This document shows positions 1 through 8,432 of a stretch of 32,726 bases of DNA, one piece after another. Each line of letters starts with the position of its first letter. Position 1 is the stretch's first letter. The notes below the pieces were generated by a model that searched no databases, was not told the DNA's origin, and was given only the letters and a program-made list of their open reading frames with translations. The position numbers and the translations under genes were made by a program. Source of the stretch: DASTPP01 sp035762175 (GTDB taxonomy: Bacteria > Myxococcota_A > Polyangia > Polyangiales > Polyangiaceae); contig DASTPP010000104.1 in the NCBI GenBank assembly GCA_035762175.1, positions 1-32,726 on the forward strand, read 5' to 3'.

Positions 1-1
1 C

Positions 2-151
2 GAGGGGCAGAGCACGGTGGGCGCGATTCACATCCCCGGCACGCCGACGGGCGCGGTCGTGGGCGGCTCGGTCATGAACTCGTGCTTCCGCTCGAGCGAG
101 AGCGGCGAGTGGACGAGCAGCGACGTCACGGCGCTGAACGCCCTCTACTGA
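2..151 (+). CDS. C-terminal end of an exported M57/M10-like metallopeptidase (5' end outside window)
   Basis: Only the last 49 codons are present, in the frame that ends at the TGA at 149-151. The peptide contains HIPGTPTG, then GSVMNSCFR, and ends SSDVTALNALY. This layout, with a serine-valine-methionine turn after the zinc site and a closing S-x-D-V-x-A-L-N-x-L-Y helix, is what I know from the end of M57 (dual-action HEIGH) and M10-like metallopeptidases of myxobacteria. The zinc-binding HExxH segment would lie upstream, outside the window, so catalytic competence cannot be judged. The gene is convergent with argS, with about 130 bp between the stops. The family call rests on this short tail only. 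Confidence 0.5.
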   Translation, partial: EGQSTVGAIHIPGTPTGAVVGGSVMNSCFRSSESGEWTSSDVTALNALY

Positions 152-285
152 GCGGGGCGACGGCGCGGCGGCCCCCTCGTCGTAAGGCGGGGTGGCCCCG
201 CGCGCACTCGCCCCGGCCGCGACGTCTTCGGGCGCCGCGGCCGGGCGCGTTTTGTGGGCGCCCGCGCGGGGTGCCCGCTGCGCCC

Positions 286-2157
286 CTACGTCGCGGGGGG
301 CGCTTCGGCGCCCTCGCCCGCCTCGGCCGGGCCCTCGAGGCGCTCGAGGCGCTCGGGGGCGCGAATGCCCAAGAGGGCGAGCCCCGACGCGTACACCGTG
401 CGAATGCCGTCGACCCAGCCGAGGCGCGCGAGCGTCTTTTCGCGGTCCCAGGTGGCCTCCCAGTTGGGCTGGGCCCGCACGCTCTTCTTGGGCAAGATGG
501 GGTCGTCTTTGGTCTGGGTGTAGTAAGCGTTGAACTCGCGCGCCAGGTCGTCAAGGTAGCTGACGACGCGCGAGGGGGCGCGCTCGTCGGCCGCGAGCCG
601 TACGGTCTTGGGGTACTCGCCGAGTCGCTGCACGATGCTCAGCTCGAGCGGGTGCGTCAGGCGGGCGGCGAGGCGCGGGTCGTAGGGCGGGGGCGAGAGG
701 CCGAGCTCTGCCTTGGCGACGCGCAGGAGCGAGCAGAGCCGCGCGTGGCCGTACTGAAGGTAGATGGCGGGGTTCTCGATGCTCGCCCGCTTGGCGAGGT
801 CGACGTCCAGCTCGACGGGGTTTTCGAGCCGCCGCGAGAGGTAGAAGTAGCGCAGGGCGTCGGCGCCCGCGCCGGGGCCGAGGGCCTCGTCGATCTCTTC
901 GAGCACCTCGTCGACGGTGATGAGGTTGCCGAGCCGCTTGCCCATGCGTACCACCTGGCCGTCGCGCACGAGCGACACGAGCTGGAAGAACAAGATGTCG
1001 AGGCGCTCCTTGGGCAGCCCGAGCGCGGCGAGCATGTTGACGAGGCGCGCCTGGTAGCCGTGGTGGTCGGCGCCGAGCACGGTCATGACGCGGCCGTAGC
1101 CGCGGTCGATCTTGTCGGCGTGGTAGGCGATGTCGCTCGCGAAGTAGGTGTACGTCCGGCGGTCGCTCTTGCGCACGACGCGGCCGCCGCCCGCGTCCTT
1201 GCTGGCCTCGGCCCGCTTCCAGGCGCCGTCGGCGAGCCCTTCGCCCTCGGGCATCTGGAAGACGAGCGCGCCGTCGGGCAGCTCGCGCAGGTAGCCGCCC
1301 GCCTCGAGCCGCGCGAGCGCCGCGCCCACCCGGCCCCAGCGGTGCAGCGACTCTTCGGAGAACCACGCGTCGTAGTGCACCCCGAGCGAGCGCAGCGTCG
1401 CCTTGATGCCGGGCAGGTCGGCCGAGCCGGGCACGCCGTCGAGCATGCGCGTCACGCAGAGCCGGGCGAGCGCGGCGAGCTCGTCGCCGCCGCGCGAGGC
1501 GCGGTAGGCCTCGAGCGCGGCCGGCTCGCGCTCCTTGAGGTAGCCGGCGACGGCGTCGACGTACGCGCCCGGGTAGCCGCCCTCGGGCAGGGGCTCGCCG
1601 AAGGCCGCCGCGGCCACCGAGAGGGCGAAGAGCTGCACCTGGTTGCCGAAGTCGTTGATGTAATACTCGCGCGCGACCAGGTGGCCGGTCGCCTCGAGCA
1701 GCCGCGCGATGGCGTCGCCGACGAGCGCGCCGCGGGCGTGCGAGATGAGCAGGGGCCCCGTGGGGTTGGCGCTGACGAACTCGATGAGCACCCGCTCGCC
1801 CGTCGCCGCCGGCGCCCGGCCGTAGCCGCGCCCGGCCCGCAGCACCTCGTCGAGCACCGGGTGGTAGGCCGCGGGGGCGAGCCGCACGTTGACGAAGCCC
1901 GCCCCGGCCGCCTCGGCCGACGTCACGCGCGCGTCGGCCGCGACGCGCTCGGCCAGCATCGACGCGATCTCGCGCGGCGGCAGCCGGGCCGCCTTCGCCA
2001 GCGTCAGCGGCGCGTTCGTCGCGAGGTCGCCGTGCTCGGCCCGCTTCGGGCGCTCGACGGCGAAGGCGCGCGGCAGCCCCGCCGGCAGCCGCCCTTCGGC
2101 CTCGAGCGCCCGCAGCGCCCCATCGACCACGCCCCGAAACACGTCTTCGACCGACAT
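286..2157 (-). CDS. argS: Arginyl-tRNA synthetase (class I) with a degenerate HIGH motif
   Basis: The 623-residue protein ligates arginine to tRNA-Arg in the cytoplasm. The N-terminal Add1-type domain covers about residues 1-110 (EHGDLATNAPL at 41-51). The Rossmann catalytic core starts at EFVSANPTGP (127-136) and continues with YYINDFGNQ (165-173) and VLGADHHGYQARL (360-372). The KMSKS-region equivalent reads RMGKRLGN (404-411). DALRYFYLSR (433-442) and the helical DALR anticodon-binding domain follow to the C-terminus. Length is normal for bacterial ArgRS. The HIGH motif is unusual: residues 137-140 read LISH instead of the common HxGH. The start ATG at 2157 gives a full N-terminal domain. 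The last residues are an Ala/Glu-rich tail. It appears monocistronic. Confidence 0.96.
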   Translation of the reverse strand: MSVEDVFRGVVDGALRALEAEGRLPAGLPRAFAVERPKRAEHGDLATNAPLTLAKAARLPPREIASMLAERVAADARVTSAEAAGAGFVNVRLAPAAYHPVLDEVLRAGRGYGRAPAATGERVLIEFVSANPTGPLLISHARGALVGDAIARLLEATGHLVAREYYINDFGNQVQLFALSVAAAAFGEPLPEGGYPGAYVDAVAGYLKEREPAALEAYRASRGGDELAALARLCVTRMLDGVPGSADLPGIKATLRSLGVHYDAWFSEESLHRWGRVGAALARLEAGGYLRELPDGALVFQMPEGEGLADGAWKRAEASKDAGGGRVVRKSDRRTYTYFASDIAYHADKIDRGYGRVMTVLGADHHGYQARLVNMLAALGLPKERLDILFFQLVSLVRDGQVVRMGKRLGNLITVDEVLEEIDEALGPGAGADALRYFYLSRRLENPVELDVDLAKRASIENPAIYLQYGHARLCSLLRVAKAELGLSPPPYDPRLAARLTHPLELSIVQRLGEYPKTVRLAADERAPSRVVSYLDDLAREFNAYYTQTKDDPILPKKSVRAQPNWEATWDREKTLARLGWVDGIRTVYASGLALLGIRAPERLERLEGPAEAGEGAEAPPAT

Positions 2158-2451
2158 GACGCGCGTCCCTTTCTCGCCGAGCCCCGCGCCCGGCGGGGGG
2201 TCGACGTTCTAGCGCGTCCTGCGCCCCTTGCGCACCCCGCCCGCGGGCCGGCCCCGCCCGGCGGGCGCCCCGACGGAGGGGCGGGGGCCGGCGTCGGGGC
2301 TGAGCCGACGTGCGGGCCCTTGGCTGCCCAGCCACCGGGGCGGCCGCCGCTGACCTCGCGCTCGGGCGTCGCCCGAGACGGGCGAAGCGCGCCTCTCGAC
2401 CCCCGCGGCGTGTAAGCTTCGGGCCGGTCACGCCGTCTCGGAGACGCCGCC

Positions 2452-2772
2452 ATGAAGCTCGCCCCGACCCTCTTCGCCCTCGCGCTCTCTTTCTCGCTGC
2501 TCGCCGCTTGCGCCGGCGAAGAACGACCGGCGGTCGCGCCCGACGGCCCGCCGGCCTCGCCGCCCGCGGGCGCGGCGCCCCCGGGGGCGCAGCCTCAAGG
2601 CGGCGGCGAGGGGCCGGTCGTGCCCGTCGGCTCGCCGGGGTGCAAGTACGTGATACCCAACAGCGAGAATTGCTACGTCGTCGAGGCCGGCGCCTGCAAG
2701 GCCGCGGGGTGCGCGCCGGGCAAGTGCCTCATCGCCGAGTCGCACCCGGCGCAAGTGTCGTGCGCGAAGTGA
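2452..2772 (+). CDS. Small six-cysteine lipoprotein of unknown function
   Basis: This is a 106-residue exported lipoprotein. It begins with a classical type II signal peptide: MKLAP, a hydrophobic stretch, and lipobox LAAC with the lipidated Cys at about residue 20. A Pro/Ala/Gly-rich linker (about 25-60) leads to a compact C-terminal domain holding six cysteines (GCKY, ENCY, GACKAAGC, GKC, VSCAK), which probably form disulfides in the periplasm or at the cell surface. The start ATG is preceded by GGAG at suitable spacing and by the palindrome GTCTCGGAGAC. I recognise no named family. It stands alone, divergent from argS and upstream of the BtpA-family gene on the same strand. Confidence 0.75.
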   Translation: MKLAPTLFALALSFSLLAACAGEERPAVAPDGPPASPPAGAAPPGAQPQGGGEGPVVPVGSPGCKYVIPNSENCYVVEAGACKAAGCAPGKCLIAESHPAQVSCAK

Positions 2773-2925
2773 GGGCGGGCCGAGCGCCGCCCCGCGTCGG
2801 CTTCGTCGGCGCGCCTCGCGGCTCGGCACCCAGCGAAGGGGGCACCTGATCATCACCGCGGCCGGGCGCGCGCCGCCGTGACGCCGCCCCTTCCGACGGC
2901 GGCGCGCGCGATCTACCCTCGTCGG

Positions 2926-3741
2926 GTGGCCCACCCCGCCGTCGTCGAGCTCTTCGGCCGCCCGCGCGCCCTCATCGGCATGATCCACGCAGGTGCCTTG
3001 CCCGGCACGGCCCACGCGCGCGATCCGCTCGAGGCGATCGTGAGCCGCGCGGTCGACGAGGCGCGCCTCTACCGGGACGCGGGCTTCACCGCCCTCTTGC
3101 TCGAGAACATGCACGATCGGCCCTACCTGGCGGGCTCGGTGGGCCCCGAGATCGTGGCGGCCATGACGGCCATCGCCCGCGAGGTCCGGCGCGAGGTGCG
3201 CCTACCGCTGGGGGTGCAGGTGCTGGCGGCGGCGAACCGCGAGGCGCTGGCGGTGGCGCTCGCGTCGGGCGCGAGCTTCGTGCGCGTCGAGGGGTTCGCC
3301 TTCGCGCACGTGGCCGACGAGGGCCTCATCGAGGCGTGCGCGGGGCCCCTCTTGCGCTACCGGCGCGCCGTCGGGGCCGAGCACCTGCGGGTCTTCGCCG
3401 ACATCAAGAAGAAGCACTCGTCGCACTCGATCACGGCCGACGTCTCGCTGCTCGAGACCGCCCACGCGGCCGAGTTCTTCTCGGCCGACGGCGTGATCGT
3501 GACCGGCACCGCCACCGGCGCCCCCGCCCTGCCGTCGGACGTCGACGCGGTCGCCGGCGGCTGCCCGCTGCCCGTGCTGGTGGGCTCGGGCATCACGCCC
3601 GAGAACCTGCGCCTTTACGCCTCGGCCCACGGCTTCATCGTGGGCTCGTCGGTGAAGCGAGGCGGGCGCTGGCAGAACGACGTCGACCCGGCCGCCTGCG
3701 CCGCCCTCGCGCGCGCGTTCGAGGCGCTGCCGCCGGGGTAA
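2926..3741 (+). CDS. BtpA/SgcQ-family TIM-barrel protein
   Basis: The roughly 271-residue protein matches the BtpA/SgcQ family: ELFGRPRALIGMIHAGALPG at the start, LLLENMHDRPY after the second strand, FADIKKKHSSHSI in the middle, and a phosphate-site-like VLVGSGITPENLR near the end. The family is a TIM barrel. BtpA was linked to photosystem I accumulation in cyanobacteria and SgcQ is a putative nucleoside-hydrolase-like enzyme, so the reaction is not known here. No clear ribosome site exists. I chose the GTG at 2926 because family members begin only a few residues before ELFG. An in-frame GTG at 2878 would add 16 residues. No partner gene is adjacent. Confidence 0.85.
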   Translation: MAHPAVVELFGRPRALIGMIHAGALPGTAHARDPLEAIVSRAVDEARLYRDAGFTALLLENMHDRPYLAGSVGPEIVAAMTAIAREVRREVRLPLGVQVLAAANREALAVALASGASFVRVEGFAFAHVADEGLIEACAGPLLRYRRAVGAEHLRVFADIKKKHSSHSITADVSLLETAHAAEFFSADGVIVTGTATGAPALPSDVDAVAGGCPLPVLVGSGITPENLRLYASAHGFIVGSSVKRGGRWQNDVDPAACAALARAFEALPPG

Positions 3742-3749
3742 GGGGGGGC

Positions 3750-3846
3750 CGAAGGGCGAAGGCGCCCGGCGGGCCTCGCGCCCGCCCTCGCGCGGGGCGA
3801 AGGGCGAAGGCGCCCGGCGGGCCTCGCACCGGCCCTCGCGCGGGGC
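3750..3846. repeat. Two-copy 48-bp tandem repeat between convergent genes
   Basis: The core GAAGGGCGAAGGCGCCCGGC begins at 3751 and again at 3799, a 48-bp period. The copies differ at only a few bases near CGCGCCCG/CGCACCGG, and a third partial copy (GAGCGAAGGG) follows at about 3847. It lies between the convergent stops of the BtpA-family gene and the esterase gene. I see no coding or terminator function. Confidence 0.7.
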
Positions 3847-3920
3847 CGAGCGAAGGGCTCGCGCGGCGCCCCGCCGGCGGCGAGCCGCGGCCGCGCTCGC
3901 GCGGCGCGGAGGGCGCCGGC

Positions 3921-5279
3921 TCAGGGCCGCGGGAACCAGTCGTGCAGCGCCCCCGGCAGCCGCCCGCGCCAGGCGGCTTCGTTGTGCGGGGCGCCCCCGT
4001 CGAGCCGGTAGGTCAGGTCGACGCCGTCGCGCCAGCCGAGCGCGCGCAGCCGGTCGAGCATGTCGCGGTTTTCGCAGAAGTTGTCGTCGGCCTCGCCGTT
4101 GTCGTCGCGCATCCCGTCGCCGTCGGCGTCGAAGCAGCCGCCGCCGTCGTCGCCGCCGCTGTCGAGGTAGATCGAGACGGGCAGCTTTTGCTGATACTGA
4201 AAGACGACCGTGGGGTTCTGGGCGCCGATGCTGCCCCAGCCGCAGGTGCCCGACATCGAGCCGGCGAAGCCGAAGACGTCGGGGCGCCGCCGCGCCGCGT
4301 GCAGGCTGATGAGGCCCCCGAGCGACGAGCCGAGCACGCCGGTGTTCGCGCGGTCGCGCAGCGTCGGGTAGCGCCCGTCGACGAAGGGCTTGATGTGGTC
4401 GACGAGGAACGAGACGTACGCGTCGCCCTTGCCGCCGACCGTGCCGAGGCCGTCGATGACGTCCGTGGTGGGCGTGTACTCGTCGAAGCGCGCGGCCGAG
4501 TTGGGCACGCCGACGACCAGCGCGCGGCGCGCGGCGCCCGCCGCGATCATGGCGTCGAAGGTGCCCTGCACGCCCCAGCCGCCGCCGACCGCCTTCGGGT
4601 CGAAGAGGTTCTGCCCGTCGTGCATGTAGAGCACGGGCAGCGCCCCGGCCCCGCCCGCGGGGGGCACGTACACGAGCAGCGGGCGCTTGGCGAAGGTGGG
4701 GCTGCCCGCGCCGAAGCCGGGCCAGCGCTCGAGGCGGCTCTTGCCGGGGTCGTGCGAGAGCAGCGAGTACTCGCCGAACTGGTCGTAGCCGTAGCGCCGC
4801 GCGCTCGGGTCGGCGAAGTAGGCGCCGCCCTTGACGAACTTGTAGATGCTCTGGCCCGCCGGGAAGGACGCGAAGGTCACCACGCGGTAGAAGAACCCGA
4901 GCCCGCTGATGGCGCGCGTCATGGGGCCGGCGCCGGGGTTCCAGCCGTTGAAGTCGCCCGCCACCGCGACCGACGAGGTCTGGTTCGTCGCGTCGAAGTA
5001 CGCGAACGCCGCGCGGTTGCCCTCGCGCAACGGGAAGCCCCCGGCGCTGTACGCCTGGTCGTTCAGGAACGCCTCGACCCGGCCCGGGCGCGCCCCCGGC
5101 GAGAGCGCCGGCAACTCGGCCAGCAGCGCGTCGAGCGCCGGCACCCCCGTCGGCGTCGCGCTCGCCCCGACCCCCCCCTCGCTCAGCGCTTCGACGGCGG
5201 GGCTCTCGCCGCCCCCCTCGACCCCGCACGCGGCCCCGAGGGACAAAAGCAAGGCGATACCGAGCAGCAAACGTTTCAT
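3921..5279 (-). CDS. Exported lipoprotein esterase: E-set (CBM48-like) domain plus alpha/beta-hydrolase
   Basis: The 452-residue lipoprotein starts MKRLLLG and has lipobox LGAAC (Cys18). Residues about 86-172 form an early-set/glycogen-binding-type domain (VAVAGDFNGWNPG, 104-117). Residues about 195-452 are an enterochelin-esterase-like hydrolase: LPVLYMHDGQNLFD (214-227), nucleophile elbow GSSLGG with Ser319, likely acid in YLDSGGDDG (371-379), likely catalytic His432 in GGAPHNE. This is the architecture of Fes-like and feruloyl-esterase-like proteins, so an ester or carbohydrate-ester substrate is plausible but unproven. An acidic calcium-loop-like insert sits between the acid and the histidine. 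The frame stays open far upstream, but the signal peptide fixes the ATG at 5279. Confidence 0.88.
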   Translation of the reverse strand: MKRLLLGIALLLSLGAACGVEGGGESPAVEALSEGGVGASATPTGVPALDALLAELPALSPGARPGRVEAFLNDQAYSAGGFPLREGNRAAFAYFDATNQTSSVAVAGDFNGWNPGAGPMTRAISGLGFFYRVVTFASFPAGQSIYKFVKGGAYFADPSARRYGYDQFGEYSLLSHDPGKSRLERWPGFGAGSPTFAKRPLLVYVPPAGGAGALPVLYMHDGQNLFDPKAVGGGWGVQGTFDAMIAAGAARRALVVGVPNSAARFDEYTPTTDVIDGLGTVGGKGDAYVSFLVDHIKPFVDGRYPTLRDRANTGVLGSSLGGLISLHAARRRPDVFGFAGSMSGTCGWGSIGAQNPTVVFQYQQKLPVSIYLDSGGDDGGGCFDADGDGMRDDNGEADDNFCENRDMLDRLRALGWRDGVDLTYRLDGGAPHNEAAWRGRLPGALHDWFPRP

Positions 5280-5606
5280 GGTGCGCGCAGGGTAGCGCCG
5301 CGCGTGCGTCACGCACAACGTGGGCCGCCCCCTGCCGGGACTTTTTTTCGGCCCCGGGCGTGAGCTGTGTGAACCTCGCCCGCGACACGAGCGCGGGCCC
5401 TTCGAGAAGGGCGTAAACTTCCGGCGTCGAGCCGCCCGACGGTCGGGGGCGTGAACGCGCTGCGCCGTTCGGGGCCCCTCGCCGACGGGGGGCAGCGCGC
5501 AGCGTTTCGAGACAGGAGGCGGGCCGTCAAAGAAGGCGGCGGCCGGAGCCCCGACCGGAAAAGATCTAGCCGGCGGCCCGGCCCCGGCGTTACGCAGAAT
5601 GTCTCC
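5280..5606. other. Divergent intergenic region, no gene seen
   Basis: This stretch separates two divergently transcribed lipoprotein genes and must hold both promoters. A T7 run lies at about 5341-5347 between CCGGGAC and CGGCCCCGGG, and a small less GC-rich patch (GGAAAAGATCTAG) lies near 5559-5571. I cannot assign -35/-10 boxes with confidence. Confidence 0.4.
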
Positions 5607-8189
5607 ATGGTGCGCGCGCAACGACGTTTCGCCCCCGGGGCCCTGGGGTTGGTGGTGTTCGGCGGCTTTCTCGTGCACTGCGGCGGCGGCAGCGCCGGCG
5701 AGCCCATCACGCTCGGGGGCGGTGGCAGCGCGGCGCAGGGCGCGGGGCCGGGCCCCAGCGCCGGCAGCGGGGGCGCGGCGGCCGGGGCGGGCGTAGGCGG
5801 AGAGAGCGGCGCGAGCGGCGTGGGCGGCGCGGGCGGTGCCGATGGCACGAGCGGCGAAGGCGGCGGGGGCGGCGAAGGCGGCGTGGGGGGGGCACAGGGC
5901 GGGGGCGGCGCGAGTGGCGCGGGGGGCGTCAGCGGCGGTGGGGGCGCGGGCGGCGCGGGCGGTGCGAGCGGCCGAGGCGGCGAAGGCGGCACGGACGGGG
6001 GGGGTGCGGGCGGTGCGGGCGGGGGCGGCGAGGGCGGTGCGGGCGGTTCTCCGGTGCCGCCGCCCCCGCGCCCGTCGAATCCGACCTGCCTGGCCTTCGC
6101 CCGCCTGCCCTCCGCGGTGTCGGCGAAGTGGCAGCGCGTGTTCTTCGCCTCGCCGCCGACCCCCGACAACTCGCTCACGTTGGCGCAGCCGATGGCGCTC
6201 GCCCAGGCCCCCGGCCACCCCGAGCGCGTTTGGGTGGCCGAGCGCCGCGGCAGCCTGGTCACCTTCCCGGCCGACGACCCGTCGGACGTCGCCAAGACCG
6301 TCGCGCTCGCCATCCCCCGGCCCGTCGCGACGCAGGGCGAGGGCGGTTTTCTGGGCTTCGCTTTTCACCCGAAGTTTGCCGAAAACGGGTACGTTTATCT
6401 TTCGTACACGATCGTCGACAACGTGCCCTCGAACCCGAGCAAGATGGCGTCGGTCGTCGCCCGCATGAAGAGCGACGACGGCGGCCTGACCTTCGCCGAC
6501 AGCACCTACACCGAGATTCTCGGGCCCTTCCCCCAGCCCTTCACCAATCATAATGGCGGCGACGCGCACTTCGGCACCGACGGGTTTCTCTACCTGAGCT
6601 TCGGCGACGGCGGCTTCGGCGGCGACCCGCTCAACCACGGGCAGAACAAGTTCACGTTCTTCTCGAAAATCGTGCGCATCGACGTCGACAACCCCCCGCC
6701 CGGGGCGCCGCCGGGCAAGCTCTACGGCATCCCCCCGGGTAACCCTTTTACGCCCGACGAGGGCGAGCCGGCCGCGTTCGCGTACGGCTTCCGCAACCCC
6801 TTTCGCTTCGGCATCGACCGCGCCACGAACGAGGTGTGGGTGGGCGACGTCGGCCAAGACAAGTGGGAAGAGATCGACGCCAAGGTCAAGGCGGGCGGCA
6901 ACTACGGCTGGCGCTTCCGCGAGGGGGCGCACTGCTTCAGCCCCGCGACCAACTGCCCGACCGCGGGCCTCATCGACCCGGTCTGGGAGTACCCCCACAT
7001 GTTCAACGCCCCCTTGTCGGTCACGGGTGGCACGGTCTACCGGGGCGCGGCGATACCCTCGCTGGTGGGCGCGTACGTCTTCGGCGACGTCGTCACCGGC
7101 GAGTCGTGGGCCTTGGTTCAAGACGCCGCGGGCGCCTACCAGGCGCAGGCGCTCGGCCAGGGTACGGCGAACTGGGTCGCCTTCAGCGAAGACCTCGCGG
7201 GCGAGATCTACGGGGTCGGGCTCGACGGCGACGTCTACAAGCTGGTGCCCGCGGCCATCGAGCCCGAATCGCCCCTGCCGGCCAAGCTCTCGCTGACCGG
7301 CTGCGTCGACCCGCGCGATCCGAGGCTGCCGGCCGAGGGGTTGATCCCCTTCGACGTGCGGAGCCCGCTCTGGAGCGACGGCGCCGACAAGGAGCGCTAC
7401 CTTGCTATACCCGACGACACCACGATCGGGGTCGGGCCCGACGGCGACCTCGATCTGCCGATCGGCAGCGTGGCCCTCAAGACCTTCAAGGTCGGGGGCA
7501 AGCGGGTCGAGACGCGCCTCTTGGTTCGCCACGACGACGGCGACTGGGCCGGCTACACGTACGAGTGGGCCGACGACGAGAGCGACGCGCTCTTGCTGCC
7601 CTCGAGCAAGGTCGAGCCGCTCGGCGGCGGGCAGAGCTGGTACTACCCGAGCCGCGCCGACTGCCTCTCGTGCCATACGACGTCGGCCGGCCGCACGCTC
7701 GGCCTCGAGCTCGCACAGCTCGACCGCGACGTATCGTATCCGAACGGGCACGTGGGCAACCAGCTCGCGGCGCTCGAGCAGATGGGCCTGTTCGACGCCC
7801 CGCTCGGCGCGCCGCCGCCGGTGCTGCCCGACCCCTACGGCCCGGGCGATCGCGAGGCCCGGGCCCGCTCGTACTTGCACGTCAACTGCTCGCCGTGCCA
7901 CCGGCCCGGCACCCCCGCGGGCTCCTTCGATCTGCGCTTTACGACGCCGCTCGCCGCGACGCAGGCCTGCGGCGTCTCCGCGCAGAAGGGCGATCTCGGC
8001 GTCGCGAACGCGAAGCTCATCGACCCCGGCTCGCCCTCGAGCTCGGTGCTCGTTCTGCGCCCCGAGCGCCTCGATACGTACCGAATGCCCCCGCTCGCCA
8101 CCAGCGTCGTCGACGCGCCGGGCACGGCGCTGCTCCGCGAGTGGGTCGCGGGCCTGGGCGCTTGTCCGCCGGCCGCGGGCGGGCGCTAG
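5607..8189 (+). CDS. Lipoprotein fusion: sugar-dehydrogenase-type beta-propeller plus diheme cytochrome c domain (HNE_0200-like)
   Basis: The 860-residue protein begins at an ATG giving a signal peptide and lipobox-like LVHC (Cys25). Residues about 27-148 are almost pure Gly/Ala linker. Residues about 165-550 are a PQQ-type glucose/sorbosone dehydrogenase (HHIP-like) propeller: EGGFLGFAFHPKF (245-257), NHNGGDAHFG (314-323), YGFRNPFRFG (393-402), VGDVGQDKWEEID (412-424), NYGWRFREGAHCF (432-444). Residues about 565-855 match what I know as the HNE_0200 family, with heme-binding CLSCH (686-690) and CSPCH (761-765). The likely role is oxidation of a sugar or similar alcohol with direct electron transfer to c-type hemes outside the inner membrane. 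Substrate and cofactor are inferred. The TAG stop lies within the CTAG edge of an inverted-repeat element. Confidence 0.9.
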   Translation: MVRAQRRFAPGALGLVVFGGFLVHCGGGSAGEPITLGGGGSAAQGAGPGPSAGSGGAAAGAGVGGESGASGVGGAGGADGTSGEGGGGGEGGVGGAQGGGGASGAGGVSGGGGAGGAGGASGRGGEGGTDGGGAGGAGGGGEGGAGGSPVPPPPRPSNPTCLAFARLPSAVSAKWQRVFFASPPTPDNSLTLAQPMALAQAPGHPERVWVAERRGSLVTFPADDPSDVAKTVALAIPRPVATQGEGGFLGFAFHPKFAENGYVYLSYTIVDNVPSNPSKMASVVARMKSDDGGLTFADSTYTEILGPFPQPFTNHNGGDAHFGTDGFLYLSFGDGGFGGDPLNHGQNKFTFFSKIVRIDVDNPPPGAPPGKLYGIPPGNPFTPDEGEPAAFAYGFRNPFRFGIDRATNEVWVGDVGQDKWEEIDAKVKAGGNYGWRFREGAHCFSPATNCPTAGLIDPVWEYPHMFNAPLSVTGGTVYRGAAIPSLVGAYVFGDVVTGESWALVQDAAGAYQAQALGQGTANWVAFSEDLAGEIYGVGLDGDVYKLVPAAIEPESPLPAKLSLTGCVDPRDPRLPAEGLIPFDVRSPLWSDGADKERYLAIPDDTTIGVGPDGDLDLPIGSVALKTFKVGGKRVETRLLVRHDDGDWAGYTYEWADDESDALLLPSSKVEPLGGGQSWYYPSRADCLSCHTTSAGRTLGLELAQLDRDVSYPNGHVGNQLAALEQMGLFDAPLGAPPPVLPDPYGPGDREARARSYLHVNCSPCHRPGTPAGSFDLRFTTPLAATQACGVSAQKGDLGVANAKLIDPGSPSSSVLVLRPERLDTYRMPPLATSVVDAPGTALLREWVAGLGACPPAAGGR

Positions 8190-8351
8190 GCTCTGTCGGG
8201 CGAAGGCGGACCGAGCGCGGCGGCCGAGACGCCAGCGTTCGGCGCCGGCGGGGCGCGCCGGAATCCGCCCGGACTTCAAGCGCTTCGCCGGCGTCGAACG
8301 CGCCGCGGATCGGCCGCCGGGCGACGGGAGCATTCGCCCGACAGAGCCTAG
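8186..8351. mobile_element. MITE-like inverted-repeat element, long copy
   Basis: The element is bounded by CTAG at 8186-8189 and 8348-8351. Its termini are perfect 19-bp inverted repeats: CTAGGCTCTGTCGGGCGAA on the left and its exact complement on the right. The right 45 or so bp, from GCGGATCGGCCGCCGGGCGA to the end, recur in the copy at 12594-12660. No transposase lies inside. CTAG as a target duplication with ends starting GGCTCTGTCG would suit a non-autonomous derivative of an IS5-like element, but that assignment is inference. The left CTAG contains the TAG stop of the propeller-cytochrome gene. Confidence 0.75.
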
Positions 8352-8432
8352 CCTCGGGACCGCCCGTCGTCGGCGGCCGGGGGCGCTTCGTCGGCCCCCT
8401 CGAGGCCAAGCCGCGGCCGGCGCCGGGCGCGC

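Noticed and set aside
82..2415. Plus-strand 777-codon open frame opposite argS
   Set aside because: Antisense shadow of a clear arginyl-tRNA synthetase gene; composition is Arg/Ala/Gly-rich with no domain.
5280..8333. Very long minus-strand open frame continuing upstream of the esterase start
   Set aside because: It is the antisense shadow of the propeller-cytochrome gene; the esterase's signal peptide marks its true start at 5279.
8186..8351. Intrinsic terminator between convergent genes
   Set aside because: Arms are about 120 bp apart and no T-run follows; the shared sequence with 12594-12660 favours a mobile element.
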